Positions 32,134 to 44,972 are shown, counted from the stretch's first letter. The stretch is 64,000 bases of DNA from Pogonophryne albipinna (GCA_028583405.1 CM053246.1:7292105-7356104); one strand, 5' to 3'. Numbers and translations are program-made. The notes: generated by a model not told the origin, from the letters alone.

Positions 32134-32881
32134 CAGGGTTTCCGCTAGGATTTTTTCTCGCCGGTCAAATATCCGAACAGAATTTATTTTACCGGACAAA
32201 TTTGAAACTTACCGGTCATGTTTCAATAATAATAATAATAATGGTGTAGCAGAGTATCCGTTAGCAGGTAATTACCGGACTAGGACCGGATATGCTGATG
32301 TTTAAAACGCAGTTAATGGGAGTCATTTTTATATTGCTTCAGTTTATAATCGTAAATTTTATAACAGATCAAAAAATTCAGATTCATTTTTCAATAAATG
32401 ATTCCACAAACAACAAACAACATAATTATTACATTCAAATAAACTACTTGTAGTAGATAAAGTACATTATTCAAAAGTTTACATTAACTTTGAATAATAA
32501 CACGGGAGAAACGGATCCTCTCTTTTCCTCTCTCCCTCCCTCTCTCTCCCTCCCTCTCTCTCCTGACAGCCCGTCAGTTTCTCATGCAGCGCGCTAAACA
32601 GTGGGCGGGGCTTCAGGTCAGACTCAGCAGCTGATCTGATCTCTCTCTCGCGTCCGGTTACACTTCACTCGCGTTTATGTCCATATCGATCAGATCCAGC
32701 TCTCCTGATCGGCCTTTATAGAGAGCACAGATCAAACTATTAAGAGTGAATATCGGCCGATAATGATCGGCGGCCAATCGATCGGAGCATCGGACATTTT
32801 GACCGGCAGGTTTTGAATTTACCGGTTTTTATTCAATTTTACCAGCTAAAAACCGGTAATTACCGGCTAACGGAAACCCTG
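32134..32881. mobile_element. hAT element in the BEL 5' region, copy A
   Basis: The ends CAGGGTTTCCGCTAG and TAACGGAAACCCTG are inverted repeats, and GTGTAGAG occurs on both sides (32126-32133 and 32882-32889), a perfect 8-base duplication. The interior includes ACCGGTAATTACCGG-like palindromes, a (CTCC)n tract and a GATCGGCC-rich part related in reverse to the element at 2046-2768. Non-coding, 748 bases. Confidence 0.92.
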
Positions 32882-33092
32882 GTGTAGAGGCTAAGCCAAC
32901 GCTTTAAGCCTCTGAGGATCCGCTTGGTGGGTGTAATTGACGCACACAAGTTTGCTGCCGAATAAAGGTCAGAAACAAAGTTTCCAGATTGAAACAGTCC
33001 ATTTATTTCCATTTTACTGGTTTCCATTTACTTGCTTCTTTCCATATTCACCACACGATATTACCGTTTATACCTTTGCTTTGCTTGTAATC

Positions 33093-33162
<70 letters not shown>

Positions 33163-33288
33163 TTTTGTGTCTGTTTGTGTGTATGTGTGTGTCTGTGTGT
33201 GCATGTGTGTGCATGTGTATTTATAAGATAAACTATATTTTTTGATGATCTGTCACATACATTGAAAACAGTTATTATGCTGACTTAC

Positions 33289-35060
33289 ATGCCACAGCCT
33301 CAGAAACCTGGAGTCATCCTCATGCAGAAATCCAGGCAGGGAGGAGAGCAGCACGTCGGCTATGAACGTCACCTTGATCCTTGAGTGCGAAAACATATCT
33401 TTGTTTTACTTTGGATGCTAAACAGCATAGCCACACAACAATTTATATCACAAGGGCTCTTCCATGACTGAAGAGATTACCATTTTGAAGCAATTGAGGC
33501 GTCTGCGATCCCACCTGTATCTCATTAGCACAACAACAAGGTGCAATATCATTAACACTGCTGTTCCCTCCCCAAACACAAGTATCTTAATAATAAATCT
33601 AAATCTATCAGGCTGACCCTCTGCCCCCCAACACACACACAGAAAATCCACTCTAGTATGATAATAAAACACCAAGAGGCTTAACCGACTCACCTGGAGG
33701 TCATAGGCGGTGAAGAGCTGAACTTCAGACACTTCGCCTTTGCGTGCCGCCTTCTTCCTGAACAAGCTCAACAGCATGCCGATCCAACTCCGCGTAAAAG
33801 TGGTTCTTCAGGTTGAGGTTCGTTATCCTGTGAAACTCTGCACAAATATAAAATGACTATTTAATTCAGAGTACAATGTATATGTGGACTGAAGGCAGCA
33901 GAGATAAACAGAAACATGACATGCTAAATCTGAGTAAACATTCCAAAGTTATCAGTGACAAAGGCACACAAAATTATTATATAGTTGTAATATCTAAAAT
34001 ATTTTCACCTGTGACTCCATTGTCAAGGCAGGCCAGCGTTCCAGGATCTCTCCAACAGGTAGCTCATCATTGATGATCTCATTGCGCCGCAGGGCAAAGG
34101 TAGTCTGCATGAACTTTGCAATCAAGGGATGGTTTTTATCTCTCATCTTAACACACACTAGCACCCCACCCCCCCCCCCCCCCCCAAAACGTGGCGCACC
34201 TACAGTGTAAGCACACCACAGTTTCGTTGCTGCGAGGCTCCACAGGCTCCACTAGCACCCCCCCCCCACCCCCAAGCGCGTTAGTTTATCCACTGCAAGG
34301 CTTACCAGGTTGAAGAAGCCCTTTATCTGCCAGTTGCTTCAGTTTCAGCCTAAAGAGAAAAAACATTGAAGGTTAGCTGGGTTGCAAAGTTTTCACAAAA
34401 TGATCAGAGAAACACTATTTTCGAGCATAAAATGGCAGCAGGCGGCGCGCTTTCTTCTTTTGTTACCGCATGGATGTCTGGGCAGGTTTTATTAACTTTT
34501 AGAGGCATAGAGGATTTACGTTAATTTTATCCACTAACGTTGTGCCACAACCGTGCGTTCTGCATGTTTTGTAAAAGAAAGCTAACTTGAAACCCATTGT
34601 AAAATGAATAGTCTAGTATTTCAAGTTAGCTTGCTTTTACAAACATGGATAAAATGAACGTAAATCCTCTATGCCTCTAAGTTAATAAAATATGCTCAGA
34701 CATGCATGCAGTAACAAAAAAGAAAAAAAACTTCCGCCATTTGCGGTTCGAATTTTCCAGAGAACTTTTGCAACACAAACGTTCCACTTTGAGATATAAC
34801 TTAAAGCAATATAAAATACTGTCTTACACGTTTAAATCATTTTTCAAGTGAGGCAGATATTAAATCTAGGCTAGCTAACAAGAGCTCAAATCAAACACCA
34901 TGCGACACAAAGTGCATTAGATGCAGAAATGAATAAAACATCATTTAAATACTGTGCAAAGGCAATACGTAACTTACCAGAGTAGCGCGGTCAAATTCCG
35001 GCAGTGAGACTCGAGAGCACGGTGGGCAAAGTATACTTCTGAAAGTTTGAGTGATTTCAT
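33289..35060 (-). pseudogene. Partial second copy of the cargo gene (exons 1-5)
   Basis: Exons equivalent to those in copy A: ATG at 35060 (exon 1), 34306-34349, 34009-34139, 33694-33835 and 33289-33372. Exons 6-12 are absent because the duplication starts in the intron after exon 5. Exon 4 is one base shorter than in copy A (GCCGCCTTCTTCC versus GCCGCCCTTCTTCC), so its second frame reads FRKKAARKGEVSEVQLFTAY without interruption. A frameshift between that frame and NLKNHFYAELDRH remains in both copies. Confidence 0.7.
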
Positions 35061-36072
35061 CCGAGAGGAGCTATAATGGCGGACTCAAATGAACGCATGG
35101 ATGAGAGCAGTGAGGCACGTCGGGGGCGGAGCACATACGTGATGACGTCAGACAGATTCAGTAAAAACATTTTAGTACAATCCCCAATATGACCCAAAGT
35201 GGATGAATACTGTATACACAATATTACAAATCAGTTCATAGTCATCAGAAAATTAGCGGTGAATTAACTTTTATAAATGTTTGGGTTAAAACAACCCATA
35301 TTCTTCAAGAAGCTTGTACTGTTCGGTCTTACAGTGCAATAAATCGTTCTAACTCCACAACGATAGGTTTTTAGAATCCGCCTTTCGGATATGTTGTACA
35401 GCTCGCCAAGACGCACGCCTGGATGTCTTCGCCTTTCTCGTACGACACTCCCACCTAGAGTCCTGCACTTTCAGGGAGCCTCACAGAGTGTAAGACCTTT
35501 AGGCCATACTGAATGAAAACTTTGAAAAACAAACTTCTCGTAGGAATGTCGGACCGGGACACCAAGGGCATCCACGCGTGCGCCTTGATGAGCTGTACGA
35601 CATATCCGAAAGGCCGATTCCAAAACCTTATAGTTATCGAGATATAACGCAAAATAGAAAGCCCCTTGACCCCAGCCAATTAAAGAGAACCGTAAGGCCG
35701 TGTGTGACGAAAGTAATATGGGCACGTTCGGGGCAGCGCGCTGACCCAGAACCCACATGATTTAAAAAAAAATATTTTTCCAAGCCTTTGAGACAGTTAT
35801 TTATGATTATTAATAATTAACAATATAGGCTACCGGAAACCAACGTTACGTTACTAATCTAAACAGTCAGTGCATTTTGTGGAGTCAGTTGGCTTGCTCT
35901 CTAAACAATTAACTCATGAATGGGACCTACCTCAACAGCTGTTTGGCCAAATAATAATACAACTCTCTCGAAAATAAATACGGACTTTTGAGGAAAAAAA
36001 ACGGCAATAATAACGTGAATAGATCTAAATAATCCGTTAAAGGACACAGCGGTTCTCTCCTCTTGCTCCTGA

Positions 36073-36489
36073 TATGACACCCCAAAGTATTGTACAGTAA
36101 TAATAACAAAAGTTACTGTAACATTACAGCACTATTTACAGTATTGCTGTAATGTTGTTGTTCATTTTACAGTAACATTACAGTATTGCTGTAATATTAT
36201 AGTATGGTTTTGCTACATTTCCCGCCTAAGGATCATATTCCCACAATGCAGCAGCACTATGTACATAGTGCTGCAATACTGTAATGTTACTGTACATTGT
36301 ACAGTAATATTACAGTATTGCAGTAATATTACAGTATGGTTTTAAAGTGCTGTATACATTTCCCGCCTAAGGATAATATTCCCACAATGCAGCATAATGT
36401 ACAGTATTACACTGTATTACAAATTCAAAGTAAATTACTGTGGGTAATACAGTAATTTACTGCCTAGATTACAGATTTTTTTTACAGTG
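36073..36489. repeat. CACTA right end, copy B
   Basis: The same ACTGTA-rich subterminal region and terminus as 30150-30566. It has no matching left end nearby, so copy B carries only the right half of the element. Confidence 0.9.
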
Positions 36490-37628
36490 CAGTAAACGTT
36501 GCCGGTGAACCAGTGCAGCTGTTATTTCATTTTGCTTTTGCATTATCGTGAATAAACCTTCAGGTGGAATTCGATTGATTTGCTGATGGTGATTTTCCTG
36601 TTGACTTTCCCATGCAGTCGATTCACCAGTTATCAACCCATGTGATGTTCCCAGATAATGTTGATTTTGTACATAAGCATCTTCCTTAAATGCAAACTGC
36701 CTTTCAGCTTGCTTTGGTTCCATGTCCATCTTTGTTGGTTTGCTGGAGGATATTTTCCATGATGTGGAATCATACTCCTTTGCCAGGGGGTTAAGTATGT
36801 TTAACGATGCCAGTTTCTTTTTTTCCTTTTCCAGGTATGAGTTCATACCATTTGTTGGTGCAAGAGAGGAACGTCGTGAATGTGAACCCTGTAAAACTGC
36901 TAGCCTAGCAGTAGATACAGCTAGCTCAGTTTCCAAATCAAGCTTTTCCTTTTTCCGCTTTAATTGTAGCTCCTGTTCCTCCAGTGCATGCCTCTCAGTT
37001 AAACCTGCCATGCGAGCAACAATTGCAGCCTTATCTGCTGCTGCTATAATTTGTGCAGATTAAGTTGTACTTGACTTTGTACTGCTGTCACTTTTGTTTG
37101 AACATTTACCAACATTAGAAACACTGTCATCAGGATTGATTTCATCATTATTATCACCAGTACCTTCAGTTTCACAAACCCACACCTTGATTTTGACAAT
37201 AAATTCATCATTGAACATCATTTTGGCTTTAAACCATGTTTCATGTCTTTCCCTTTCATCATGTGGCAATAAACCCATTAAAGTGCATGCATAGACCTGG
37301 CTTCAACACACAATTCAATATAACCATCAAGAGCATTTTGAACCTTAGCATGTTCACCACTTAAAATCAAATCTTTTATATTTGTTCTTAATTTGCTAGC
37401 TTTATTTAGCTTAGCCTTTCTGCCATTTTGCAACCTCTCAAGTTTTTCCGCAAGTGCTTTGGCAGAGAGTTTAACTACCCGCTTCGTGCTTTGCGAATCA
37501 CTACAGCTGGCCACGCTATCCAGCTTGCCAGCTGCTGGCAGCGCGTAATCTGACCCGCTGTCAGCTGCTGGTATGTCCGCAGCGCGCTCCTCCATATTTG
37601 AATGTCTTAAAGTTAAACGGATTGTCAC
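36490..37628 (-). pseudogene. BEL/Pao gag N-terminal part, copy B
   Basis: It matches copy A (30567-31717) apart from a 12-base deletion that removes one of two QLKL units, and a few substitutions. The frameshift and stop are shared. It is cut off from the rest of the BEL element by the CACTA right end and duplicated DNA, so this copy is an orphan piece. Confidence 0.9.
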
Positions 37629-38044
37629 AGATCAATCAGTACAATGCAAGCGCTTATTGTTCATCCCTTTCACAACCAATGCATTGGAATTACGCCCCTT
37701 ATGTGTGCACACAACTTAATTCCTATGGCCATTTAAACCGGTTGTAGCGCGCTACACATACCTCCTTAGATGAACGTAGTTCCGTGCCAAGCGGCGAAAA
37801 GCTTCCCGGCACCATTCAGCGCGTTGCTCCCGTCGCCTTCCTGTGCAGCAGATGAGCAAACGAGTTGTTGCCGTCCTCCTCTCGGCGTCAGGTGGCTGAT
37901 AACAGAGGAGCAGCCGGCGTGTTGTTTTCCTCCTCTCGGCGTCCGGTAGAAGGTGAGCAGCCGCTCTCAGCGTTCGATAAACGCAACGAAAAAATGTCCT
38001 CTTGTATTACTCCAAAAAAGGCTAGTGTTTGACTATGTGTAGAG

Positions 38045-38792
38045 CAGGGTTTCCGCTAGGATTTTTTCTCGCCGGTCAAATGTCCGAACAGAATTTATTT
38101 TACCGGACAAATTTGAAACTTACCGGTCATGTTTCAATAATAATAATAATAATGGTGTAGCAGAGTATCCGTTAGCAGGTAATTACCGGACTAGGACCGG
38201 ATATGCTGATGTTTAAAACGCAGTTAATGGGAGTCATTTTTATATTGCTTCAGTTTATAATCGTAAATTTTATAACAGATCAAAAAATTCAGATTCATTT
38301 TTCAATAAATGATTCCACAAACAACAAACAACATAATTATTACATTCAAATAAACTACTTGTAGTAGATAAAGTACATTATTCAAAAGTTTACATTAACT
38401 TTGAATAATAACACGGGAGAAACGGATCCTCTCTTTTCCTCTCTCCCTCCCTCTCTCTCCCTCCCTCTCTCTCCTGACAGCCCGTCAGTTTCTCATGCAG
38501 CGCGCTAAACAGTGGGCGGGGCTTCAGGTCAGACTCAGCAGCTGATCTGATCTCTCTCTCGCGTCCGGTTACACTTCACTCGCGTTTATGTCCATATCGA
38601 TCAGATCCAGCTCTCCTGATCGGCCTTTATAGAGAGCACAGATCAAACTATTAAGAGTGAATATCGGCCGATAATGATCGGCGGCCAATCGATCGGAGCA
38701 TCGGACATTTTGACCGGCAGGTTTTGAATTTACCGGTTTTTATTCAATTTTACCAGCTAAAAACCGGTAATTACCGGCTAACGGAAACCCTG
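38045..38792. mobile_element. hAT element in the BEL 5' region, copy B
   Basis: Duplicate of 32134-32881 with the same CAGGGTTTCCGC ends and GTGTAGAG flanks. It differs by at least one substitution near the left end (AAATGTCCG versus AAATATCCG). Confidence 0.93.
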
Positions 38793-39003
38793 GTGTAGAG
38801 GCTAAGCCAACGCTTTAAGCCTCTGAGGATCCGCTTGGTGGGTGTAATTGACGCACACAAGTTTGCTGCCGAATAAAGGTCAGAAACAAAGTTTCCAGAT
38901 TGAAACAGTCCATTTATTTCCATTTTACTGGTTTCCATTTACTTGCTTCTTTCCATATTCACCACACGATATTACCGTTTATACCTTTGCTTTGCTTGTA
39001 ATC

Positions 39004-39047
<44 letters not shown>

Positions 39048-39330
39048 TCAAAAACTGTATGGGCCTTCCGTCGGAACCTCTCCCCAACACACATAGGTTC
39101 CTACCTTTATACCATATACTGTGCTTTATACCCACAGTTAATTGGCTCCTACAGTACTTATTAAACATTTTATTTTTAAAACGTATGTGGTAAGTTGCCA
39201 AAGTGCTTTGTTTTGAACGATCATCACTATTATAATCAAAAAGAGAAATATGAACGTTAGTTTTTACTGAAATTATCAAATAAAGTCAACATTTCACAGT
39301 CTTTACTGAGCTGTGTGGGGTTTGTTACAC
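39048..39330 (-). other. Possible outer part of the BEL/Pao 5' LTR
   Basis: This region follows the last (TG)n and ends at 39330 in TTTGTTACAC, which on the minus strand reads GTGTAACAAACCCCACACAG. A TGTAAC start at that point would suit an LTR beginning. No second LTR is present to test it, so this is tentative. Confidence 0.3.
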
Positions 39331-39762
39331 TTTTAAAAGATGTTTGAATGGTGATATACACAGTGATAGATGTTAAGGACTAACGTTTATAATAAATACA
39401 TTTGTATTTATTTTTAAGATCTTTTCATACAATCATACATATTGGGATCATTTGTATTAATGTGGACCGGAGGGAGAGGGTGATGAGCATAAGTTTCACT
39501 TTCCTCTTTTATTTCAATTCCAACTTTGGTCATGAAGAATATGTTTCTCTGTTGTCCACGTTCATAAAGCATAAAGCAACAGCATCAGAGCACGGTGCAG
39601 AGTCTCTATATGAGTTTACAGTAGTCCGTCGTTCTTATTATACGTCCATTTAGTCCGCTGTATAGAAAACTATAGTTTCCCCACAGCAGCAGACGCACAT
39701 TTATGATGCCCGCTGGCTCATCATAATTACGTCGGATAGTGAAAGTGCATTCAGATTCTCTA
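39331..39762. other. Stretch without a gene
   Basis: A short plus-strand open frame (39402-39653) has no recognisable motif. I see nothing else between the BEL flank and the TIR element starting at 39763. Confidence 0.5.
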
Positions 39763-42112
39763 ATGGCGCTTTTCCACTGCAGAGCCTCGCTCGGCTTGGT
39801 ACGGGATGGCTAGGCCTCCTTAGGCCTTGTTAGGCCAGGTATGGAGTCAGATTTGGGTCAATATTCTAGCGCGCAAAACAAGCTACTCAAGAGTGGAAAA
39901 TGTGCTTTTACACGCGCATTAAATGACCCCCGCGCCAGATTAAACCCCCGCGAGCGGCTATGCGCTCGCGAGCGAGAGGCTATGCGCTCGCGAGCGAGAT
40001 ATATGGAACGCCATTTGCACCACAATTCGCGAATTGAAATTGAATTGAAAGCCAAATTAATACATAGTCCCCTGAATCTGGAATAACGTACAATTTACAG
40101 CTTCACAATGTCAGGAACTTTTCATCTACAGATTGCTTTGGTCTGGCTTTGCTCTTCACTGATTGGTTACTGAAACTTTGAACTCAAACGGACCTCCCCG
40201 TTTATTAAACGGACCTCCCCGTTTATTCGCGCGTAGTTTCTCGCGAATAAACGCCATTATTAATAATGGCGCAAATGGCTTTCGATAGAGACAGCCCTCT
40301 TGCTCGCTCGTGGGAGTATCAGCATCACTTGCTCGCGGAGTCTGACTACGCGCGCTTGAAAAGTTTCTGACACTTTGGGGTGGAGCCACTGGACTTTGAT
40401 TGACAGCTGCAAGGAAGCCCGGAGTTGCCAGGTTTGATAAATGCCTGAACTACCAAGAGCCGAGGAGTGACAGCTGCAAGATCAGTTGGACGAGATTGAA
40501 TGGTAAAGTTGTCCATAAAAAACTATTATATTCGTAAAGTGTACAGCTAATATATATATAAATTAATTTAATATAAAAAAAATGACATTAATTCTAGGAG
40601 TGCAATACTTTTACAAACACTATAGTAATAATATGCATTCATTATGACATCATACTATTACTATAGGAGTGTTCTTGTGTTCAAAAAACAACTACAGAAA
40701 CACTATATATTATACTATAGTTATACTATTTAAAATAATATAGGAATACTACAAAGATCTAGATACATAGTATTACTATTGAAATATTATACTATAGCTA
40801 ATAAAATGGCACTACAGAAAAAACTATAGTAATACAATAGCTGGTGAAAAATACAAACTTACTAAAGGACACTATACAACTCTTATAGTATACTATAGTT
40901 CATTTATAGTTCATTTCGTAAGGGAGGTGCTGCAGACAGCAGACAGCAGCTAGCAGTTTTCGACAGATACAGCCCACTCAAAAATATATTGTATTGTATT
41001 TTATATAAAATTCATTAAGATATATATATATTAGCTGTACACTTTACGAATATAATAGTATTTTATGGACAACTTTACCATTCAGTCTCGTCCAACTGAT
41101 CTTGCAGCTGTCACTCCTCGGCTCTTGGTAGTTCAGGCATTTATCAAACCTGGCAACTCCGGGCTTCCTGGCAGCTGTCAATCAAAGTCCAGTGGCTGCG
41201 CCCCAAAGTGCCAGAAACTTTTCACGCGCGTAGACAGACTCCGCGAGGCTGACACTCCCGCGAGCGAGCAAGAGGGTTGTCTCTCTCGCGAGCGAGCGCA
41301 TAGCCGCTCGCGGGGGTTTAATCTGCGCGCGAGGGTCATTTTATGCGCGTGTAAAAGCACATTTTCCGCTCGTGAGTAGCTTGTTTTACGCGCTAGAATA
41401 TTGACCCAAATCTGACTTCATACCAGGCTCACTTTATGCTGCGTTTCCATTACAGTTTAGGAACTGGGGTAATAACTATAGTAACACAGTGTAGGCGGAG
41501 CCGTGACGTCATCTTCAATGCGAAACACTAAACCAAAATCAGCCGTTAGCTGTTAGCCCTCAGAGTTCACAGCTCCTCATATCTGTTCAGAAACTAGACA
41601 AAAGTTAAACAAGTACAAACCACAGACTGCCTGTGTCATGGCGAATACAGTCGCTGGTTTATTTATGTCTGTATAGGCCGTTGTTGTGAGTGTGGACGGT
41701 CGGAGCATATACTGCGTTAGCTTAGCCGATCTCCATTTAGAAAACATGCATTTTAAAAGGTTTTTTGCCTGCCGTCTGTCTGCAGACTTGTCAAAGCATT
41801 AATTCATGGTTTTTACTAACCGGTATCAGTATGTTGTTACTTCGGCATCATTTTGAAACGTGTATTACAATTAAATCACGGTAAAATATGTTCATCTTGT
41901 TGTAGTTGTAGCCCCCTTGCCAGCGATTCTCTCTAGTTTAGCATACTCAGCCCGACTCAGCCTGGTTGTTGGCCCGGAAAGATTTTATGGGGCCAGAAAA
42001 ACTGTGAAATAGTACCCGCTAGCCGGAACTACGCCAAGTGGAAGCGCAACCAAAAACGGGTCGGGCACGGCACGCTTAAAGCGAGCTCCGTGCTGTAGTG
42101 GAAATGCGCCAT
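39763..42112. mobile_element. TA-flanked TIR element with a large internal foldback
   Basis: The left end ATGGCGCTTTTCCACTGCAG and right end, in reverse, ATGGCGCATTTCCACTACAG match at 18 of 20 positions, with TA on both outer sides. Inside, an inverted repeat spans about 39838-40558 and 41010-41428; both arms carry TCAGATTTGGGTCAATATTC, AAATGTGCTTTTACACGCGC and TTGATAAATGCCTGAACTAC. The left arm has an extra piece of about 270 bases (40010-40285). The loop (40560-41010) is built of ACTATAGT-type palindromes. CGCTCGCGAGCGAG repeats lie near the arm ends. At 41450-42050 another degenerate inverted-repeat unit can be seen. No protein is encoded. Confidence 0.8.
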
Positions 42113-42411
42113 TAGTGCTGGGTGCTAAGTGCTGGGAACTGAGTGCAGCAAAGTACTTGGTGTGAAAGCGGCTTTTGTTTTTTTAATTATTAAAATATCT
42201 CTAAATTATTTTTCTGAAACAATATATTTGCATTTTTATATATTTTATTTATTTTTAGGATTAAGACGAAATAAATACATTCAGATTACATTTTATTTAC
42301 ATAATAAAATGTGAAAGCCTTTTACCTAATGCAGCTCTTTTAGTAAACCCTGCTCATGTCTCGTCAGGTTGGTGTAGATTTCTCTTCATTTGCATGTGTT
42401 TTGGCGCATTA
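42113..42411. other. Stretch without a gene
   Basis: Short AT-rich spacer between two TA-flanked TIR elements, starting with GTGCTGGGTGCTAAGTGCTG. Nothing recognisable. Confidence 0.5.
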
Positions 42412-42469
42412 GGCGCATTCACACCGCAGTACTTTTCCCACAAAGGTTCATGAGAACTTTCAGACCCGG

Positions 42470-44340
42470 CGTCATGGGCGGGCCCCATGGGGCCGGGCCC
42501 GCCCATCCAGGATTTGGGCCCGCCCATCCATGATTTGGGCCCACTGTTTTAATCAGGGCTGAATACAACATTTTCATTGTTTTATTATTATGTTCAGTGG
42601 CGGCGCCAGGGTATACTGGGGTAGGCTACAGCCATACCAAGAAATGGCTTAGCCCCACCATAAAAAATGATTTTAAAGTAAGCAAAATAAAGTCCGCCAA
42701 CTCGCGCGGAGTAAATTGCACAGACAGCAGTAAATACCGAAGACTAGAAACGGTTTGAAAACTTTTGTCACGTAGTGATCCTCTTCTCAATAGAACATCT
42801 TTGATAATGTATTCTGGCCAATCAGAATCACGATAACGACGTGGTGTTGTTGCAGGAAGTCCCGACGGACAATACTTTTGCTGTAGTACATCTCTATACA
42901 TCGATACAACATTACGTGTTGATAGAAATCAACACGTAATGAAATGAGACCCCACGGTTTGATGATTGATAGGTGTGTGGGCTGTCTTTCATTTTGACAC
43001 ACAGAACAATGGGGGCTATCCACCCTTATCCACAATGTAAAGTAATTCACACAGCCTCTTCCCTCTTCTCTCTGTGAGGAGCAGCAGGTTCAGCTTTCAG
43101 AACAAAGTAACAAAAAACTAAAATGGCATTCATTTTTTTAAATATGCCATGTAGTAATAGATTTATTTATTTTTCTTCTCAAGAGAGTACCAGAATGTAT
43201 ATTTCATGTTAGTATTTCAAAACATTTCCTGGGGGAGAATCCCCCCTGCAGGGGTTGGGCTTTCAGCATGTCAACTCTTTCACTTGTGGGGAAATTGCAG
43301 GATTGGCTCCAGGTCGCCCTTTTTATTTACTACAAGACAAATGTGCCTTTTTATTTCATACAGTTCAATTTGGATTGAGACAGGGAAATAATCTAAACCT
43401 CACGCGTGGCGTTTCACTGTCAAGGGGGGCGATATAGCGTGTATGTAATTGCATTGCAAATACTGACTTGAGCCCCACCACTGTATGGTGGGGCTATGTT
43501 AGCCCTACCATAGATTACCCAACACAAACACTCTGGAGCCGCCACTGATTCTGTTTATTGTTATTTGTAGGGCTTTGTCTTAATATTTATTTTTGTTTTA
43601 AACTATGTTCAAAGATTAGTTTAATATCATTTTTTAATTTTGCTATGAAATTCTGAATGAGGCTGCGCGCGAGACTGGTTTTTCTCTGGGTTGAGTCGTG
43701 TGGGGTCTTGAGTGAGATGCGGCACAGCAGCCTGTCAGTTTACTCTTGCTAGGTTAGTTTGGCTATTATCATTTATATGTATCTGCAACAATGGATATCA
43801 GGAAGTGGTTCATGAAAGGAATATGGCAACTCAGCGCCAGATGCAGGCACATTAGAAGACATCAGTTATACGTTACCAACGAGCTAGCAAGCCAGCCAGG
43901 GACAAGGGAGGCTGACAATCAATTATATTTTGAAGAGAAATTGACTCTCAAGCCGGCTCTCTCACAAACTGCTGCTCTGTGCGCAAGCAGACCGCTGCAC
44001 ATGCTCTCTGCCTCGCTCAATCTCTCTCTCTCCCTTTCTCTCTATCGCTCAACCTCACTCCACCTCGATCTCCACCCTGTGTGCGCTCAGGTTTGCCTGC
44101 GTGCTGCCCAAGTTAGCACAGCGTTACAAATGTGCCACAAAACCAACCAATGGATGTAGCCTATAATAAGACCGTCAACAGCCTTATGGCAACCTAAACC
44201 CCCCCACCCTCCCCGTTGACAAATCTCGAGCGTCTAACAAACACCCCCCCCCCGTTGACGATTCAGATTTCCCGGGAAATGTAAGTTTCGGGGGGGTGGG
44301 CCCGGACCCGCCCTGGTAAATCAAATGCCCGCCCAGAGAC
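42470..44340 (+). mobile_element. ZMYM1-like hAT deletion derivative
   Basis: The ends are rich in GGGCGGGCC (42476-42545) and the inverted GGGCCCGGACCCGCCC (44297-44345). Exact limits are uncertain and no clean duplication was read. A frame at 43791 starts MDIRKWFMKGIW, the start of ZMYM1-like hAT proteins, and matches the start of the gene at 60471 (MDIRNWLKRSK). It soon degenerates into (CTCT)n. The rest of the gene is gone. Confidence 0.7.
42595..43547. mobile_element. Nested hAT element
   Basis: The termini CAGTGGCGGCGCCAG and, in reverse, CAGTGGCGGCTCCAG are inverted, flanked by ATTATGTT (42587-42594) and ATTCTGTT (43548-43555), 7 of 8 matching. Subterminal sequences, read outward, are also inverted (TGGGGTAGGCTACAGCC / TGGGGCTATGTTAGCC). 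It belongs to the same terminus class as the element at 8682-11098. No coding region in 953 bases. Confidence 0.88.
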
Positions 44341-44972
44341 GTATGTCTGCCGCCGGGTCTGAGAACTTAGTTCATGAGAACTCTTTAGTCCCTGGGGGAG
44401 GATTAGGCAAATGAAGCCGCTGACGTCACTTCTTCTTCTTCTGCTTTGGGTTTACTGGCAGGCCGCAAACCACTTCACGGCGTATACTGCCGCCCAAAGT
44501 CCCCGGCCGGAAGTCCCCGGAGTTGGGGACTGGCTTCAGTAGAAGCTGCTGGGACTCCCAGCAGCTTCTACTGAAGCCTTCCGAGTCAATCGCCAGAACG
44601 CCGACACCTCCTCATCTCCACCGCTCCCATGTTTTATTTTGTGTTGCCATAAGTTAGTCTCTCTGCGTTTCTGCGCTGGGCTAATGCTAATGCTAATAAT
44701 GCTAATGCGAGGATAATAAAATGGCGGCTTCACAAAACTTTTTGGGAGTTTTACGGGGCGTAGTTTGCAATCCGCCCAGCCAATCAGACATAGGAACCTT
44801 TTTCTCCCACGAAAGTCCCTGCTCTCTAGCAGGGGCTGAAAAGGGGGTAAAAAGGTTCTCATGAACTAATTTTAGTACCGGCTCTTTTTGGTGTGAACGC
44901 GACAAAAGAGTTCTCATGAACTAAGTTCTCATGAACCTTTGTGGGAAAAGTACTGCGGTGTGAATGCGCCTA

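Larger units (their letters stand above)
27190..33095. repeat. Tandem duplication, copy A (about 5.9 kb)
   Basis: This unit reappears at 33096-39047 in the same orientation with offsets of 5911-5923 bases. It begins and ends in (TG)n. It includes cargo-gene exons 1-5, the CACTA right end, the BEL gag start and the hAT element at 32134-32881. By eye I noted roughly ten substitutions, one 12-base indel (31045-31060, extra copy of TTTAATTGTAGC in A) and length changes in homopolymers and (TG)n. Confidence 0.95.
33096..39047. repeat. Tandem duplication, copy B
   Basis: The second copy of 27190-33095, starting in (TG)n at 33096-33158 and ending in (TG)n at 39006-39047. The right-hand (TG)n leads into different DNA (GGTCAAAAACTGTATGGGCC). 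The unit is about 99.8 percent identical to copy A by my rough count. Confidence 0.95.
42412..44970. mobile_element. TIR element with perfect 48-base inverted repeats and TA flanks
   Basis: The left end (42412-42459) and right end (44923-44970) are perfect inverted copies over 48 bases, starting GGCGCATTCACACCGCAGTA. TA flanks both sides (42410-42411 and 44971-44972). Its own interior is short and GTTCATGAGAACT-rich; most of the length is two nested hAT elements. Non-autonomous; Tc1/mariner, PIF or another TA-targeting family is possible. Confidence 0.88.

Noticed and set aside
43791..44159. A 122-codon host gene starting MDIRKW
   Set aside because: Only the first dozen or so residues match ZMYM1-like hAT proteins; the rest degenerates into CTCT repeats, so it is an internally deleted hAT relic.
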